The position numbers and the translations under genes were made by a program. 64,000 nt of DNA from Aquibaculum arenosum (GTDB taxonomy: Bacteria > Pseudomonadota > Alphaproteobacteria > Kiloniellales > DSM-21159), in NCBI RefSeq assembly GCF_029222965.1, contig NZ_JARHUD010000007.1, positions 124,001 through 188,000 of the forward strand. The letters run 5' to 3'. The notes beneath the pieces are model-generated. The model was not told the DNA's origin. It did no database searches and worked only from the letters and a program-made list of their open reading frames with translations. Positions within the stretch are counted from its first letter, which is position 1; every line of letters begins with the position of its first letter. Shown one piece after another: positions 46,096-54,009 of the stretch.

Positions 46096-46131
46096 AGCCT
46101 CTCCCCATCGATGGTGGGGAGAGGCTTTTTT
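46096..46131 (+). terminator. Rho-independent terminator after the lipoprotein gene (possibly bidirectional)
   Basis: AGCCTCTCCCC (46096-46106) pairs perfectly with GGGGAGAGGCT (46116-46126) and is followed by TTTTTT. On the other strand the stem is followed by TTCTCTATTC, so it may also end the formate dehydrogenase operon. Confidence 0.9.
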
Positions 46132-46154
46132 CTTAGCTGACTGACGCTGCGGGC

Positions 46155-46283
46155 TCAATCCAGGTGCGTAGTCGCAGCCGGGCGATAGCCGCCGGCACTG
46201 TCGATGGCAAAGCTGGAGTAGATGAAGAGTGTCGCTGCTGCCAGCACGCAGGCAATGATCACACCGCCGACAAAGGCCTTCAC
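46155..46283 (-). CDS. 42-residue single-span membrane peptide at the end of the fdh operon
   Basis: Product of 42 residues starting at a GTG (46283) that has a perfect AGGAGG 5 bases upstream; an ATG at 46307, overlapping the fdhI stop as ATGA, would add 8 residues. The peptide reads MKAFVGGVIIACVLAAATLF and continues IYSSFAIDSAGGYRPAATTH LD-like to the stop: one membrane helix with a short C-terminal tail. It begins about 20 bases after fdhI and ends before the terminator, so it is in the operon. I know no family for it; a small assembly or stability subunit of the membrane formate dehydrogenase is a fair guess. Confidence 0.6.
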   Translation of the reverse strand: MKAFVGGVIIACVLAAATLFIYSSFAIDSAGGYRPAATTHLD

Positions 46284-46303
46284 TGGATCCTCCTGAGCAG
46301 GGC

Positions 46304-47509
46304 TCATCCGGTTTTGCGCGTTTCGGTCGAGGCGTGAGCGTGGGAGCGAAGCTTGCCCTTGGCCAGCAGGTCATCGAACCAGAGGCTGTGGTGCTCCTTG
46401 GCCCAGTTGCGATCGACGCGGCCGGACCACATGGCGTCGAACGCACCCTCCATGCCGATCGTACCGATGTAGATGTGGCCGATGATCAGTCCAATCATCA
46501 GCAGCCCGGTGATAACGTGCACCGTCTGGCTGATCTCCATTCCGCTGTAGCCGAGCAAGAGGAATGGGAACATCAGATTCAGGCCGCTGGCCACCAGCAC
46601 CGAGCCGCCCAGGATGACAGCCCAGAAAACGATCTTTTGCCCGGCGTTGAATTTTGGAGCGGGTGGGTTGAGAGATTCTTCGCTGCCCATCCCGCCACCG
46701 CGCTTCAGCCATTCCCAATCTACCCGTTTCGGCAGATTCTGCGCGACCCAGGCTAAGAGCATCACGAACAATCCGATGGTGAAGGGAAGGATCAACATCA
46801 TGTGCAGCCAAGCGCTGCCGCTGGCCAAGTCGGCAAAGGTCTGAGGGCCGAGCCAGGGGCGGATTAAGTCGCGCCCATAGAGAATCACCACGCCAGTCAG
46901 CGCCAGCAGGACGAAGCTTACGGCCGTCATCCAATGATTGGCCCGCTCGAAGACATTGAAACGCAGAACGCTTTCGCCGGAGAAGCCTTCTTCTACCTCC
47001 ACGCGACCGCGCCAGGCGAGGAACAGCGCCAGCAGCGCGCTGATTCCAAAAATGTAGACGCCGCCGCCGAACACCACCCAGTTGTTGCGGAAGGCACGCC
47101 AGACCCTGCCCTGAGGCTGGGAGAAGACGCCGAGAACTTCGCCGGGCAGCGCGGTCTGCCCCTCCACGAAGCGCCGGGATTGCAGCAGGTCGCTTTGCGC
47201 TTCGGTGCGCGACAGCCAAAGCTGCACCCGCTCTTCCGGTGCCTGACCGGCCGGCTGCTCGCCATTCTCCAGGGCAGTCTGCTCACCTTCCGGCGAGGGG
47301 CCGGTTTCACCGCGCCAGCGCTGCAGCTGCGCGCGTTCCATCAGGGTCGCGTAGTCCGCAGCGTTCTCCGCCACCGGATCCGGTGCGCCGCCGCCGATCA
47401 CACCATCGGTTGGGACCACCCGGTCGCTGGAAACGAAGCCGGCATAAAGCGTCCAGACCAGCAGGGCGATAAACACCACCGCCGCTATGCCTCCGAAGGC
47501 ACGTGCCAT
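46304..47509 (-). CDS. fdhI: Formate dehydrogenase gamma subunit (cytochrome b556)
   Basis: Product of 401 residues. The C-terminal ~220 residues are the four-helix di-haem cytochrome b of FdnI/FdoI type: FNVFERANHWMTAVSFVLLALTG, WLHMMLILPF, VHVITGLLMIGLIIGHIYIGTIG. The N-terminal ~150 residues have an extra membrane helix (about 10-25), a polar periplasmic region, and another helix near 150; such extensions occur in alphaproteobacterial versions. It takes electrons from FdhB to quinone. It starts 14 bases after fdhB. Confidence 0.93.
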   Translation of the reverse strand: MARAFGGIAAVVFIALLVWTLYAGFVSSDRVVPTDGVIGGGAPDPVAENAADYATLMERAQLQRWRGETGPSPEGEQTALENGEQPAGQAPEERVQLWLSRTEAQSDLLQSRRFVEGQTALPGEVLGVFSQPQGRVWRAFRNNWVVFGGGVYIFGISALLALFLAWRGRVEVEEGFSGESVLRFNVFERANHWMTAVSFVLLALTGVVILYGRDLIRPWLGPQTFADLASGSAWLHMMLILPFTIGLFVMLLAWVAQNLPKRVDWEWLKRGGGMGSEESLNPPAPKFNAGQKIVFWAVILGGSVLVASGLNLMFPFLLLGYSGMEISQTVHVITGLLMIGLIIGHIYIGTIGMEGAFDAMWSGRVDRNWAKEHHSLWFDDLLAKGKLRSHAHASTETRKTG

Positions 47510-47523
47510 TGGCCCAGCTCCTC

Positions 47524-48126
47524 TTAGCTACCCGTGCGCGGCCCGTAGTAGGCCGTTTCCCATCCCCAGGCGCCGCTGCCGTAGCCGCGGCGCTGGACGC
47601 GCTCGCGGTAGATCTCAGACAACTGGTCGCCGTCGCCGGCAAGCAGCGAGCGGGTGGAACACATCTCGGCGCAGAGCGGCAGCTTGCCTTCGGCGATGCG
47701 ATTGCGGCCGTACTTGCGCAGTTCAGCTTCGGAGCCGGGTTCCTCCGGGCCACCGGCGCAGAAGGTGCATTTGTCCATCTTGCCGCGGCTGCCGAAGTTG
47801 GACTGCTGCGGGAACTGCGGCGCGCCGAAGGGGCAGGCATAAAAGCAGTAGCCGCAGCCGATGCAGAGATCCTTGTCGTGCAGCACGATGCCGTAGTCGT
47901 TCTGGTAGATGCACTCGACCGGGCAGACGGCGATGCAGGGCGCATCGGTGCAGTGCATGCAGGCAATGGAGAGAGAGCGCTCCTGCCCTTCCTCACCGTC
48001 GTTCACTGTGAGCACGCGCCGGCGCACCATGCCCCAGGGCACCTCGTGCTCGTTCTTGCAGGCAACGGAGCAGGCGTTGCACTCGATGCAGCGTTCGGCG
48101 TCGCAGAGAAACTTCATTCGGGCCAT
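47524..48126 (-). CDS. fdhB: Formate dehydrogenase beta (iron-sulfur) subunit
   Basis: Product of 200 residues with four Cys clusters for 4Fe-4S centres: CIECNACSVACKNEHEV, CMHCTDAPCIAVCP, CIGCGYCFYACPFG and CTFCAGG with later Cys. It is shorter than E. coli FdnH (about 290) and lacks that protein's C-terminal membrane helix. It conducts electrons from the catalytic subunit to the cytochrome b. Gaps of 10 and 14 bases to its neighbours show an operon. Confidence 0.94.
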   Translation of the reverse strand: MARMKFLCDAERCIECNACSVACKNEHEVPWGMVRRRVLTVNDGEEGQERSLSIACMHCTDAPCIAVCPVECIYQNDYGIVLHDKDLCIGCGYCFYACPFGAPQFPQQSNFGSRGKMDKCTFCAGGPEEPGSEAELRKYGRNRIAEGKLPLCAEMCSTRSLLAGDGDQLSEIYRERVQRRGYGSGAWGWETAYYGPRTGS

Positions 48127-48136
48127 TTCGGGCTCC

Positions 48137-51100
48137 TTATGCGGGTTCGATGCGGCAGAGGGTGGCTTTCGCTTCCTGCATCAGGGTGACGGCGTCATAG
48201 CCATAGGTGGTGGCGTTGTTGGCGGCTTCGCCCACAACATAGGGCACCGTGCCTGCAGGATAGCGGCCGCTGATGTCCTCACCCTGGAACCAGCCACCGT
48301 AGTGGAAGGGCATGAAGACCGTGCCGCGGCCCACGCGGTTGGTGATGAGGGCTGGCACGCGCACCCGCGATCCCTCAGGCGTGTGCAGCCACAGCTCAGC
48401 GCCCGCCTCGATACCGGCCGCTGCAGCATCGCTGGGATTGATCTCCGCGAACATGCGGGGTTGGAACTCTGCCAGCCACTTGTTGGACCGGGTGGAATCG
48501 CCGCCACCTTCATGCTCAACCAGTCGGCCGCTGGTTAGGATGAGCGGGAAGTCTTGCGAGAAATCCCGCTGCTGGATGGTGCGGTAGAGGATCGGTAGGC
48601 GATAGTCGCGCCGGTCTTCGTAGGTCTGATACTCGGGAAGCAAGTCACGGCGCGTGGTATAGAGCGGTTCGCGATGGATCGGCACGGGGTCCGGGAAATT
48701 CCAGGCCACGGCGCGCGCCTTACCATTGCCAAAAGGTGCCAAGCCGTGCGCGATCGCCACGCGCTGGATGCCGCCGGAGAGGTCAGTCTTCCAGTTGATG
48801 CGCAGCAGTGCTTCGGTGAAGGGGTTCTCATTCAGCGGCGCCTCCTCTTCGGAATCATTGCCGCCGCCGAACTCCATCTCGCCGAAGCCGTCCTCGGTCT
48901 GTTGCTGCGTATCTCCTGATTGTGAATCGTCCGATTCTTCTTTCTGCGGATTCTCTGCAATGGGTGGACGGTTGGTCTGATAGCTTGTGATGGCCTGCTC
49001 TTGCAGGCTGCTACCGTCAGCACCGGGGGCGGTACTGCGCCGTTGTTCTGGGGACAGGCGCAGATCCTGTTCCTCCAGGAGTTGGCGCAGGCGATCCTCG
49101 GCTTCTTCGTCAGAGAGCTCCAGCAAGCTGGGTTCATAGGATTCGGCGGCGATGGCCATCATTGCCAGCGCCTCCTGGGGCCGAAATTCCCCATTCCAGC
49201 CGAACTTGCTCAGCATGGCGAGGGTGATCTCGGGGTAGCCGTCCGAGATCTCTGAATCCGGTGGCGCGCTGCCTTCAGCCAGCAGGTTGTCGCCTTCATA
49301 CTCCACGCCCCAGCGGGCGCGGAAGGGCAGCCCTCCCTCGGAAACGGCTTTGCTCGCATCGTAGAGCAGCGGGGTTCCTGGGTGGCCGAGTTCCGGCGTG
49401 CCCCAGCAGGGCCACGGCAGGCCGTAGTACTCGCCCTCCACTGGCGCACTCATGCCCAGACAGGTGGTGGTGTCGAACTTGTCCTGATGCTCCATGTGGC
49501 GCTTCAGGCGCTCCGGGCTCTGGCCCGTGTAGCCGATGGTCCAGGTGCCGCGGTTGATTTCGCGGAGCAGGTCTTCCGGCAGCGGCTGGTCGTTCTCGAC
49601 GGTGATTTGGTTGAAGAGCTCATCGGCGAAACCGAACTTGCGGGCCAGCAGATAGGTGATCTCATAGTCGCTCTTGGACTCGAAGATCGGCTCGATAACC
49701 CGTTCGCGCCATTGCACGGCGCGCTGGGAGTTGGTGACGGATCCGGCGATCTCCATGGTGTAGCTCGAGGGCAGGAGATAGACCCCGTCGCGCCGCTCTC
49801 CCAGCACAGCGGCCAGGGTGGGATGCGGGTCGATGATCAGCAGCGTATCGAGCTGTTCCAGTGCCCGTTTCGCATCGGCTTGGCGGGTCTGGGAATTCAC
49901 CGCATGTCCCCAGAACACCATCCCGCGCAGCTGCGTTGGCTGGTCCAGGTTCTCCACCGACTCCAGCACGCCGTCGAACCAGCGGGACACCGGCATGCCC
50001 GTTGTTTCCATCAGCTCCTGCGAGGTGAAGCGGCTCTTCAGCCACTCGTAATCCACGTCCCAGACCCGGGCCCAGTGCTGCCAGGCGCCTTGGCTCAAGC
50101 CGTAGTAAGCGGGCAGGGTGCTGGAATCGAGCCCCAAGTCGGTGGCACCCTGCACATTGTCGTGGCCACGGAAAATGTTGGTGCCGCCCCCGGACACGCC
50201 GATGTTCCCGAGTGCGAGCTGGAAGATCGAGGCGGCGCGGGTGTTGGCGTGCCCCTTGGTGGACTGGGTGAGCCCCATGCACCAGACAAGCGTTCCTGGC
50301 CGGTTCTCCGCCATAATGCGCGCCACGCGTTCCACCTGGTCGGGCGCAACACCGGTGATGTTCTCCACCACGTCGGGCGGATAATTCTCGACTTCGGCGC
50401 GGATCTCGTCGAAGCCGTAGACGCGGCTTGCGATGTAGTCCTGATCCTCCCAGCCATTGCGCAGGATGTGCCAGAGTACGCCCCAGAGGAAGGCAATATC
50501 TGTACTGGGCCGGATCCGCACATACTCCGTGGCGTGAGCCGCGGTGCGGGTGTAGCGCGGGTCGACGACGATGAAGTGCGCCCCCTGCTCCTTGGCGTGC
50601 AGCAGGTGCAGCATGGAAATGGGGTGGGCTTCAGCCGGGTTGCCGCCCAGCAGGAAGATGGCCTTGCTGTTGTGGATGTCGTTGAAGCTGTTGGTCATGG
50701 CGCCGTAGCCAAAGGTGTTGGCAACGCCCGCGACCGTGGTGGAGTGGCAGATCCGCGCCTGGTGGTCGACGTTGTTCGTGCCCCAGAAGGCGGCGAACTT
50801 GCGCATCAGGTAGGCCTGCTCGTTGGAGAACTTGGCCGAACCCAACCAGTAGACCGCCTCCGGGCCCTCGCGCTCACGGATGGCCAGAAGCCGATCCCCG
50901 ACCTCCTCAACGGCCTCCGACCAGGAGAGGCGGCGCCACTGGCCGTCCTCCAACTTCATTGGGTACTTCAGGCGGCGTTCGCCCAGCGCTACTTCCCGCG
51001 CCGCCGCACCCTTGGCGCAGTGCGTGCCCATGTTGATGGGACTGGCAAAAGCGGGTTCCTGGCCGATCCAGACGCCGTTCTGCACCTCGGCGATGATGCT

Positions 51101-51358
51101 GCAGCCGACGGCGCAGTAGGGGCAGACGGTCTTGCGTTCCTCGATTGCGCCGGTCGGGGCCGGCTCCTGCGCGGGAGCCTTACGCACCCGGGTCGGCGCG
51201 AATGTGCCCAATGCGGCCAGTCCCGCAACCGCCATGCCGGAGCCTTTCAAGAAGGTCCGCCGGTCGATGGTGCCGATGCTTGCAACGGGCGCAGCCAGGC
51301 GCCGCGTCTTGGTGCCGGTTAGAGGACGGGTCACGGAAGATGTACGCTTCATCAGCAT
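48137..51358 (-). CDS. fdhA: Formate dehydrogenase catalytic (molybdopterin) subunit, cysteine type
   Basis: Product of 1073 residues; the ATG at 51358 has GAGG 5 bases ahead. A Tat signal (DRRTFLKGSG near residue 33) sends the folded enzyme to the periplasm. A 4Fe-4S site follows (CPYCAVGCSII and GTHCAKGAA). The Mo ligand is Cys204 in RICHSTTVAG, where E. coli enzymes use selenocysteine. MGD-binding segments include FLLGGNPAEAHP and NIFRGHDNVQGATDLG. An acidic, Gln/Ser-rich segment of about 70 residues (about 773-843, with KEESDDSQSGDTQQQTEDG) is not part of the usual fold. It oxidises formate to CO2. Confidence 0.95.
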   Translation of the reverse strand: MLMKRTSSVTRPLTGTKTRRLAAPVASIGTIDRRTFLKGSGMAVAGLAALGTFAPTRVRKAPAQEPAPTGAIEERKTVCPYCAVGCSIIAEVQNGVWIGQEPAFASPINMGTHCAKGAAAREVALGERRLKYPMKLEDGQWRRLSWSEAVEEVGDRLLAIREREGPEAVYWLGSAKFSNEQAYLMRKFAAFWGTNNVDHQARICHSTTVAGVANTFGYGAMTNSFNDIHNSKAIFLLGGNPAEAHPISMLHLLHAKEQGAHFIVVDPRYTRTAAHATEYVRIRPSTDIAFLWGVLWHILRNGWEDQDYIASRVYGFDEIRAEVENYPPDVVENITGVAPDQVERVARIMAENRPGTLVWCMGLTQSTKGHANTRAASIFQLALGNIGVSGGGTNIFRGHDNVQGATDLGLDSSTLPAYYGLSQGAWQHWARVWDVDYEWLKSRFTSQELMETTGMPVSRWFDGVLESVENLDQPTQLRGMVFWGHAVNSQTRQADAKRALEQLDTLLIIDPHPTLAAVLGERRDGVYLLPSSYTMEIAGSVTNSQRAVQWRERVIEPIFESKSDYEITYLLARKFGFADELFNQITVENDQPLPEDLLREINRGTWTIGYTGQSPERLKRHMEHQDKFDTTTCLGMSAPVEGEYYGLPWPCWGTPELGHPGTPLLYDASKAVSEGGLPFRARWGVEYEGDNLLAEGSAPPDSEISDGYPEITLAMLSKFGWNGEFRPQEALAMMAIAAESYEPSLLELSDEEAEDRLRQLLEEQDLRLSPEQRRSTAPGADGSSLQEQAITSYQTNRPPIAENPQKEESDDSQSGDTQQQTEDGFGEMEFGGGNDSEEEAPLNENPFTEALLRINWKTDLSGGIQRVAIAHGLAPFGNGKARAVAWNFPDPVPIHREPLYTTRRDLLPEYQTYEDRRDYRLPILYRTIQQRDFSQDFPLILTSGRLVEHEGGGDSTRSNKWLAEFQPRMFAEINPSDAAAAGIEAGAELWLHTPEGSRVRVPALITNRVGRGTVFMPFHYGGWFQGEDISGRYPAGTVPYVVGEAANNATTYGYDAVTLMQEAKATLCRIEPA

Positions 51359-51596
51359 GACGGCCTCACAGATAGCTGGCGCCTCATGCCAAGACGCTCG
51401 GACCGATACCTCCAGTTGGACATTGCCCCACCTCCAAAGCGATCAATCTCCAATCACAGCAACAACGGGGCTGCGGCGAGGTTCCATGCGAAGCTGGAAT
51501 CGCTACCTGTTTCCGCGGTTCCCGGCGCCCTACCGCATTGTAACTTTGGCACGATTTCCAGAGACTTGCCGCCGCACTGAAATCAGGGAGACGTGG

Positions 51597-52634
51597 ATGA
51601 CAGCTTCGCTGCAGCGCAATCTGCCGGCGCACTTCTATGTTGATCCAGGCGTGTACGTCGCCGAGCGGCAGGCGGTTTTTCGCCGCTCCTGGCAATTGCT
51701 GGGTCCGGAAAGTCAGGTGGCTGCGCCCGGCGACTATCTCGCTGTCGAGCTGGCCGGGTGGCACCTTTTCGTACTGCGCGGTCGCGACGGTGTCCTGCGC
51801 GGCTTCCACAATCTCTGCCGCCACCGCGGTGCCCGCCTGCTGGCGGAAGGGCAGGGGCGTTGCAACCTCTTGCGCTGCCCCTATCACAACTGGGTGTATG
51901 ACCAGGAGGGACGGCTGCAGAAGGCGCCCTGGTTTGGCGAGTATCCCGATTTCCGCCTGGAGGATTGGCCGCTCGAGCCCGTGTCGGTGGCAAGCTGGCG
52001 CGGCCTGCTCTTCCTCGCCATCGAGCCGGAACAGGATCTGCTGGAGCAGCTGGGCGATCTGCCGGAAGAGGTGGCCGACCACCCGCTCGAATCCTTCACC
52101 GCGCTGGCAACCCGGCGCTTCGTGATGGCGGCGAACTGGAAGACCTACACCGACAACTTCGTTGAAGGGTATCACATCCCCGGCATTCACCCGGGTTTCC
52201 TGCGCACCATTGAATTCGAGGGCTTCGAGACCCGGGTGCGCCAGAGCATGATCCGCATGACGGCGCCTCAGAAAGAGGGCTCTTTCTATGGCGGCAAGTG
52301 GATGTGGATGTGGCCGAACTGGACGCTTTCCACCTTCCCGGGCGGCATGAACACCAGCCGGATCAACCCGCTGGGGCCGGAGCGCACGGAGCTCGTCTAT
52401 CACTTCTATTTTGCGGACAGCAGCGCCGAGGGGACCGAGGCGCGGCAGCGAACCATCGAGGGCAACTGTGCGATCGTGGAGGAGGATTTCGGCATCTGCG
52501 AGGAGACGCAGCGCAACTATGCCTCCGGCGCCTACAGCCCGGGCCCGCTCAGCCCGCGCCACGAACCCGCCGTCGCCTACTTCCAGCAGCGGGTGCAGGC
52601 GAGCCTGGCGCCCGAGGAACGGGCCGCGCAATAG
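51597..52634 (+). CDS. Rieske non-haem iron oxygenase, alpha subunit
   Basis: Product of 345 residues from the ATG at 51597 (GGGAG site ahead). The Rieske 2Fe-2S cluster is bound by Cys74-x-His76 (CRHRG) and Cys94-x2-His97 (CPYH). The catalytic domain starts at about residue 170: NWKTYTDNFVEGYHIPGIHP supplies the bridging Asp and the two iron His. Size and sequence are closest to aromatic-ring or quaternary-amine (choline/carnitine-type) monooxygenases. No reductase or small subunit is adjacent. It is divergent from the formate dehydrogenase operon with a 238-base gap. Confidence 0.88.
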   Translation: MTASLQRNLPAHFYVDPGVYVAERQAVFRRSWQLLGPESQVAAPGDYLAVELAGWHLFVLRGRDGVLRGFHNLCRHRGARLLAEGQGRCNLLRCPYHNWVYDQEGRLQKAPWFGEYPDFRLEDWPLEPVSVASWRGLLFLAIEPEQDLLEQLGDLPEEVADHPLESFTALATRRFVMAANWKTYTDNFVEGYHIPGIHPGFLRTIEFEGFETRVRQSMIRMTAPQKEGSFYGGKWMWMWPNWTLSTFPGGMNTSRINPLGPERTELVYHFYFADSSAEGTEARQRTIEGNCAIVEEDFGICEETQRNYASGAYSPGPLSPRHEPAVAYFQQRVQASLAPEERAAQ

Positions 52635-52696
52635 CGGCGCTGGTTGCTTGACCCTGGCGCGGCGAGGGCCTAAACCCCGATGCGAAGTGCGGCGCG

Positions 52697-52773
52697 CGGG
52701 GCGTAGCGCAGTCTGGTAGCGCATCTGCTTTGGGAGCAGAGGGTCGCTGGTTCGAATCCGGCCGCCCCGACCA
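52697..52773 (+). tRNA. tRNA-Pro(UGG)
   Basis: A 77-base cloverleaf with acceptor CGGGGCG/CGCCCCG, D-arm GCGCAGTCTGGTAGCGC, anticodon stem TCTGC/GCAGA around loop TTTGGGA (anticodon TGG), T-arm CTGGTTCGAATCCGG and an encoded CCA. It decodes CCN proline codons. Confidence 0.97.
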
Positions 52774-52808
52774 TGCCGCCACGGAACCTTGAACGGACGG
52801 AAAGAGCC

Positions 52809-53114
52809 ATGCAGGTGCGGATCTTCCAGCTTCCCAAGACGGCCATGCAATCGGGCCGCGGCAACACCCGGCGCTGGGTGCTGGAATTCGAGCCCGCCGC
52901 GCCACGCAGCATCGAGCCGCTGATGGGCTGGACCTCCTCGCCCGACACGCGCCAGCAGCTGCGCCTTTGGTTCGAGACCGCGGAGGAAGCCGTGGCCTAT
53001 GCCGAGAAGCATGGCTACATGTACAGCGTTGAGCGGCCGCGCGAGCGCACGCTGCGCCCCAAGGCCTACGCCGACAATTTCCGCGTCGACCGCCTGAACC
53101 GCTGGACCCACTGA
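52809..53114 (+). CDS. NDUFS4-like accessory subunit of respiratory complex I
   Basis: Product of 101 residues, start at 52809. The sequence (VRIFQLPKTAMQSGRG, then RRWVLEFEP, MGWTSSPDTRQQLRLWFET and AEKHGYMYSVERP) is the NDUS4 (PF04800) family, the bacterial counterpart of the mitochondrial 18-kDa subunit. It is restricted to alphaproteobacteria and mitochondria, so it is a strong taxonomic marker. The main nuo operon is not in this window. It sits between two tRNA genes. Confidence 0.92.
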   Translation: MQVRIFQLPKTAMQSGRGNTRRWVLEFEPAAPRSIEPLMGWTSSPDTRQQLRLWFETAEEAVAYAEKHGYMYSVERPRERTLRPKAYADNFRVDRLNRWTH

Positions 53115-53142
53115 CCCCGCCAGGCCCGCCACCCTGGCCAAA

Positions 53143-53219
53143 GCGCCCTTAGCTCAGCTGGATAGAGCAAGTGCCTTCTAAGCACTAGGTCGCAGGTTCA
53201 AGTCCTGCAGGGCGCGCCA
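53143..53219 (+). tRNA. tRNA-Arg(UCU)
   Basis: A 77-base cloverleaf with acceptor GCGCCCT/AGGGCGC, D-arm GCTCAGCTGGATAGAGC, anticodon stem AGTGC/GCACT around CTTCTAA (anticodon TCT), T-arm CAGGTTCAAGTCCTG and an encoded CCA. It decodes AGA and AGG. An accessory patch starts 43 bases beyond its 3' end. Confidence 0.97.
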
Positions 53220-53262
53220 TTTTCTGTCTTGTTCATTCTCCGAAAGGCATCTCGGGCCGATC

Positions 53263-53622
53263 TTACGCCTCGGTTTTCCTTCCGGTTCGCGGCGAAGCGG
53301 CTATGCCGAGGAACACGGTCATGGCCCGATTGATCCGCACCATGTCCTCGTCATCAAGCCGTCCGACACGCGCGCCCAGCTTTGCCTTGGGGACGGTGGT
53401 GATCTTGTCCACCATCAGCCGGCAAGCGAAGCGCAGGCCGTTGCGCTCGTTCGGCTCAACCATCAGGCGGAAAAGCGGGGCGTCAGTGGGATCGGTGGTG
53501 AAGGCGCATATCGTGATGGAGTCGGTTGCGTCGAAGTTGTCGTCCTGAACGATCACGACCGGGCGAGGTTTCCCCACATAGTCCCTGCCGCCAGAAACGG
53601 TCCAGATCTCGCCGCGCCTCAT
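53263..53622 (-). CDS. mazF: MazF/PemK-family mRNA interferase toxin
   Basis: Product of 119 residues. It begins MRRGEIWTVSGGRDYVGKPR followed by PVVIVQDD, the conserved MazF opening with the catalytic Arg-containing loop, and has ITICAFTTDP and ACRLMVDKITTVPKAKLG in the core. The family cleaves single-stranded mRNA at short motifs. Its start overlaps the antitoxin stop by 4 bases. Convergent with tRNA-Arg. Confidence 0.9.
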   Translation of the reverse strand: MRRGEIWTVSGGRDYVGKPRPVVIVQDDNFDATDSITICAFTTDPTDAPLFRLMVEPNERNGLRFACRLMVDKITTVPKAKLGARVGRLDDEDMVRINRAMTVFLGIAASPRTGRKTEA

Positions 53623-53843
53623 TCATCGTCCCAAGCGGACACCGCGTCGATGAAAGCCTGATCCTCTTGCGCGAGATTGCTTTCGGCGACCGCCTTCGAC
53701 TGGCGATGCGCCTGCTCCCGGAAGGAAGCCGCTCGCACGTCCGGAACCCAAATTTGGACGGGCCGCAAACCCTGCGCACGCAGCCGCTCGCGGTGCTGGC
53801 GAACCTTAGCCTGCACGGACTTCGAATTGGATGCTGTTGCCAT
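53619..53843 (-). CDS. mazE: MazE-family antitoxin (DUF3018 type)
   Basis: Product of 74 residues from the ATG at 53843. The sequence KVRQHRERLRAQGLRPVQIW is typical of the DUF3018 antitoxins that pair with PemK/MazF, and the C-terminus is acidic (NLAQEDQAFIDAVSAWDDE), as expected for the toxin-neutralising tail. It precedes and overlaps mazF by 4 bases. Confidence 0.85.
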   Translation of the reverse strand: MATASNSKSVQAKVRQHRERLRAQGLRPVQIWVPDVRAASFREQAHRQSKAVAESNLAQEDQAFIDAVSAWDDE

Positions 53844-54009
53844 GGTACATATCCGCGATGAAGTTTCATGTAACCTACCATAATGCACCGCGATCAACCA
53901 CCGGCATTACTCTCGACAGAGTTCGCTCATTCGCTCACCGTCCAGAAGACGCAGCACGCGCTGCCAGTAGGGCAACCCTTAGGTAACACTGAGGTAACGC
54001 GAAGCCCGC

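Noticed and set aside
50740-50752. Selenocysteine in formate dehydrogenase
   Set aside because: The metal-ligand codon is TGC (Cys204) and the frame contains no internal TGA, so this is the cysteine form.
49382-51322. 646-codon open frame on the + strand opposite fdhA
   Set aside because: Antisense to a clear formate dehydrogenase and without any recognisable domain.
51352-51423. 24-codon frame with a good ribosome-binding site (GGAGGTGGGG) just before fdhA
   Set aside because: The peptide is very Arg-rich, overlaps the fdhA start and resembles no leader or Tat-target peptide I know; a chance frame is more likely, though a leader peptide cannot be excluded.
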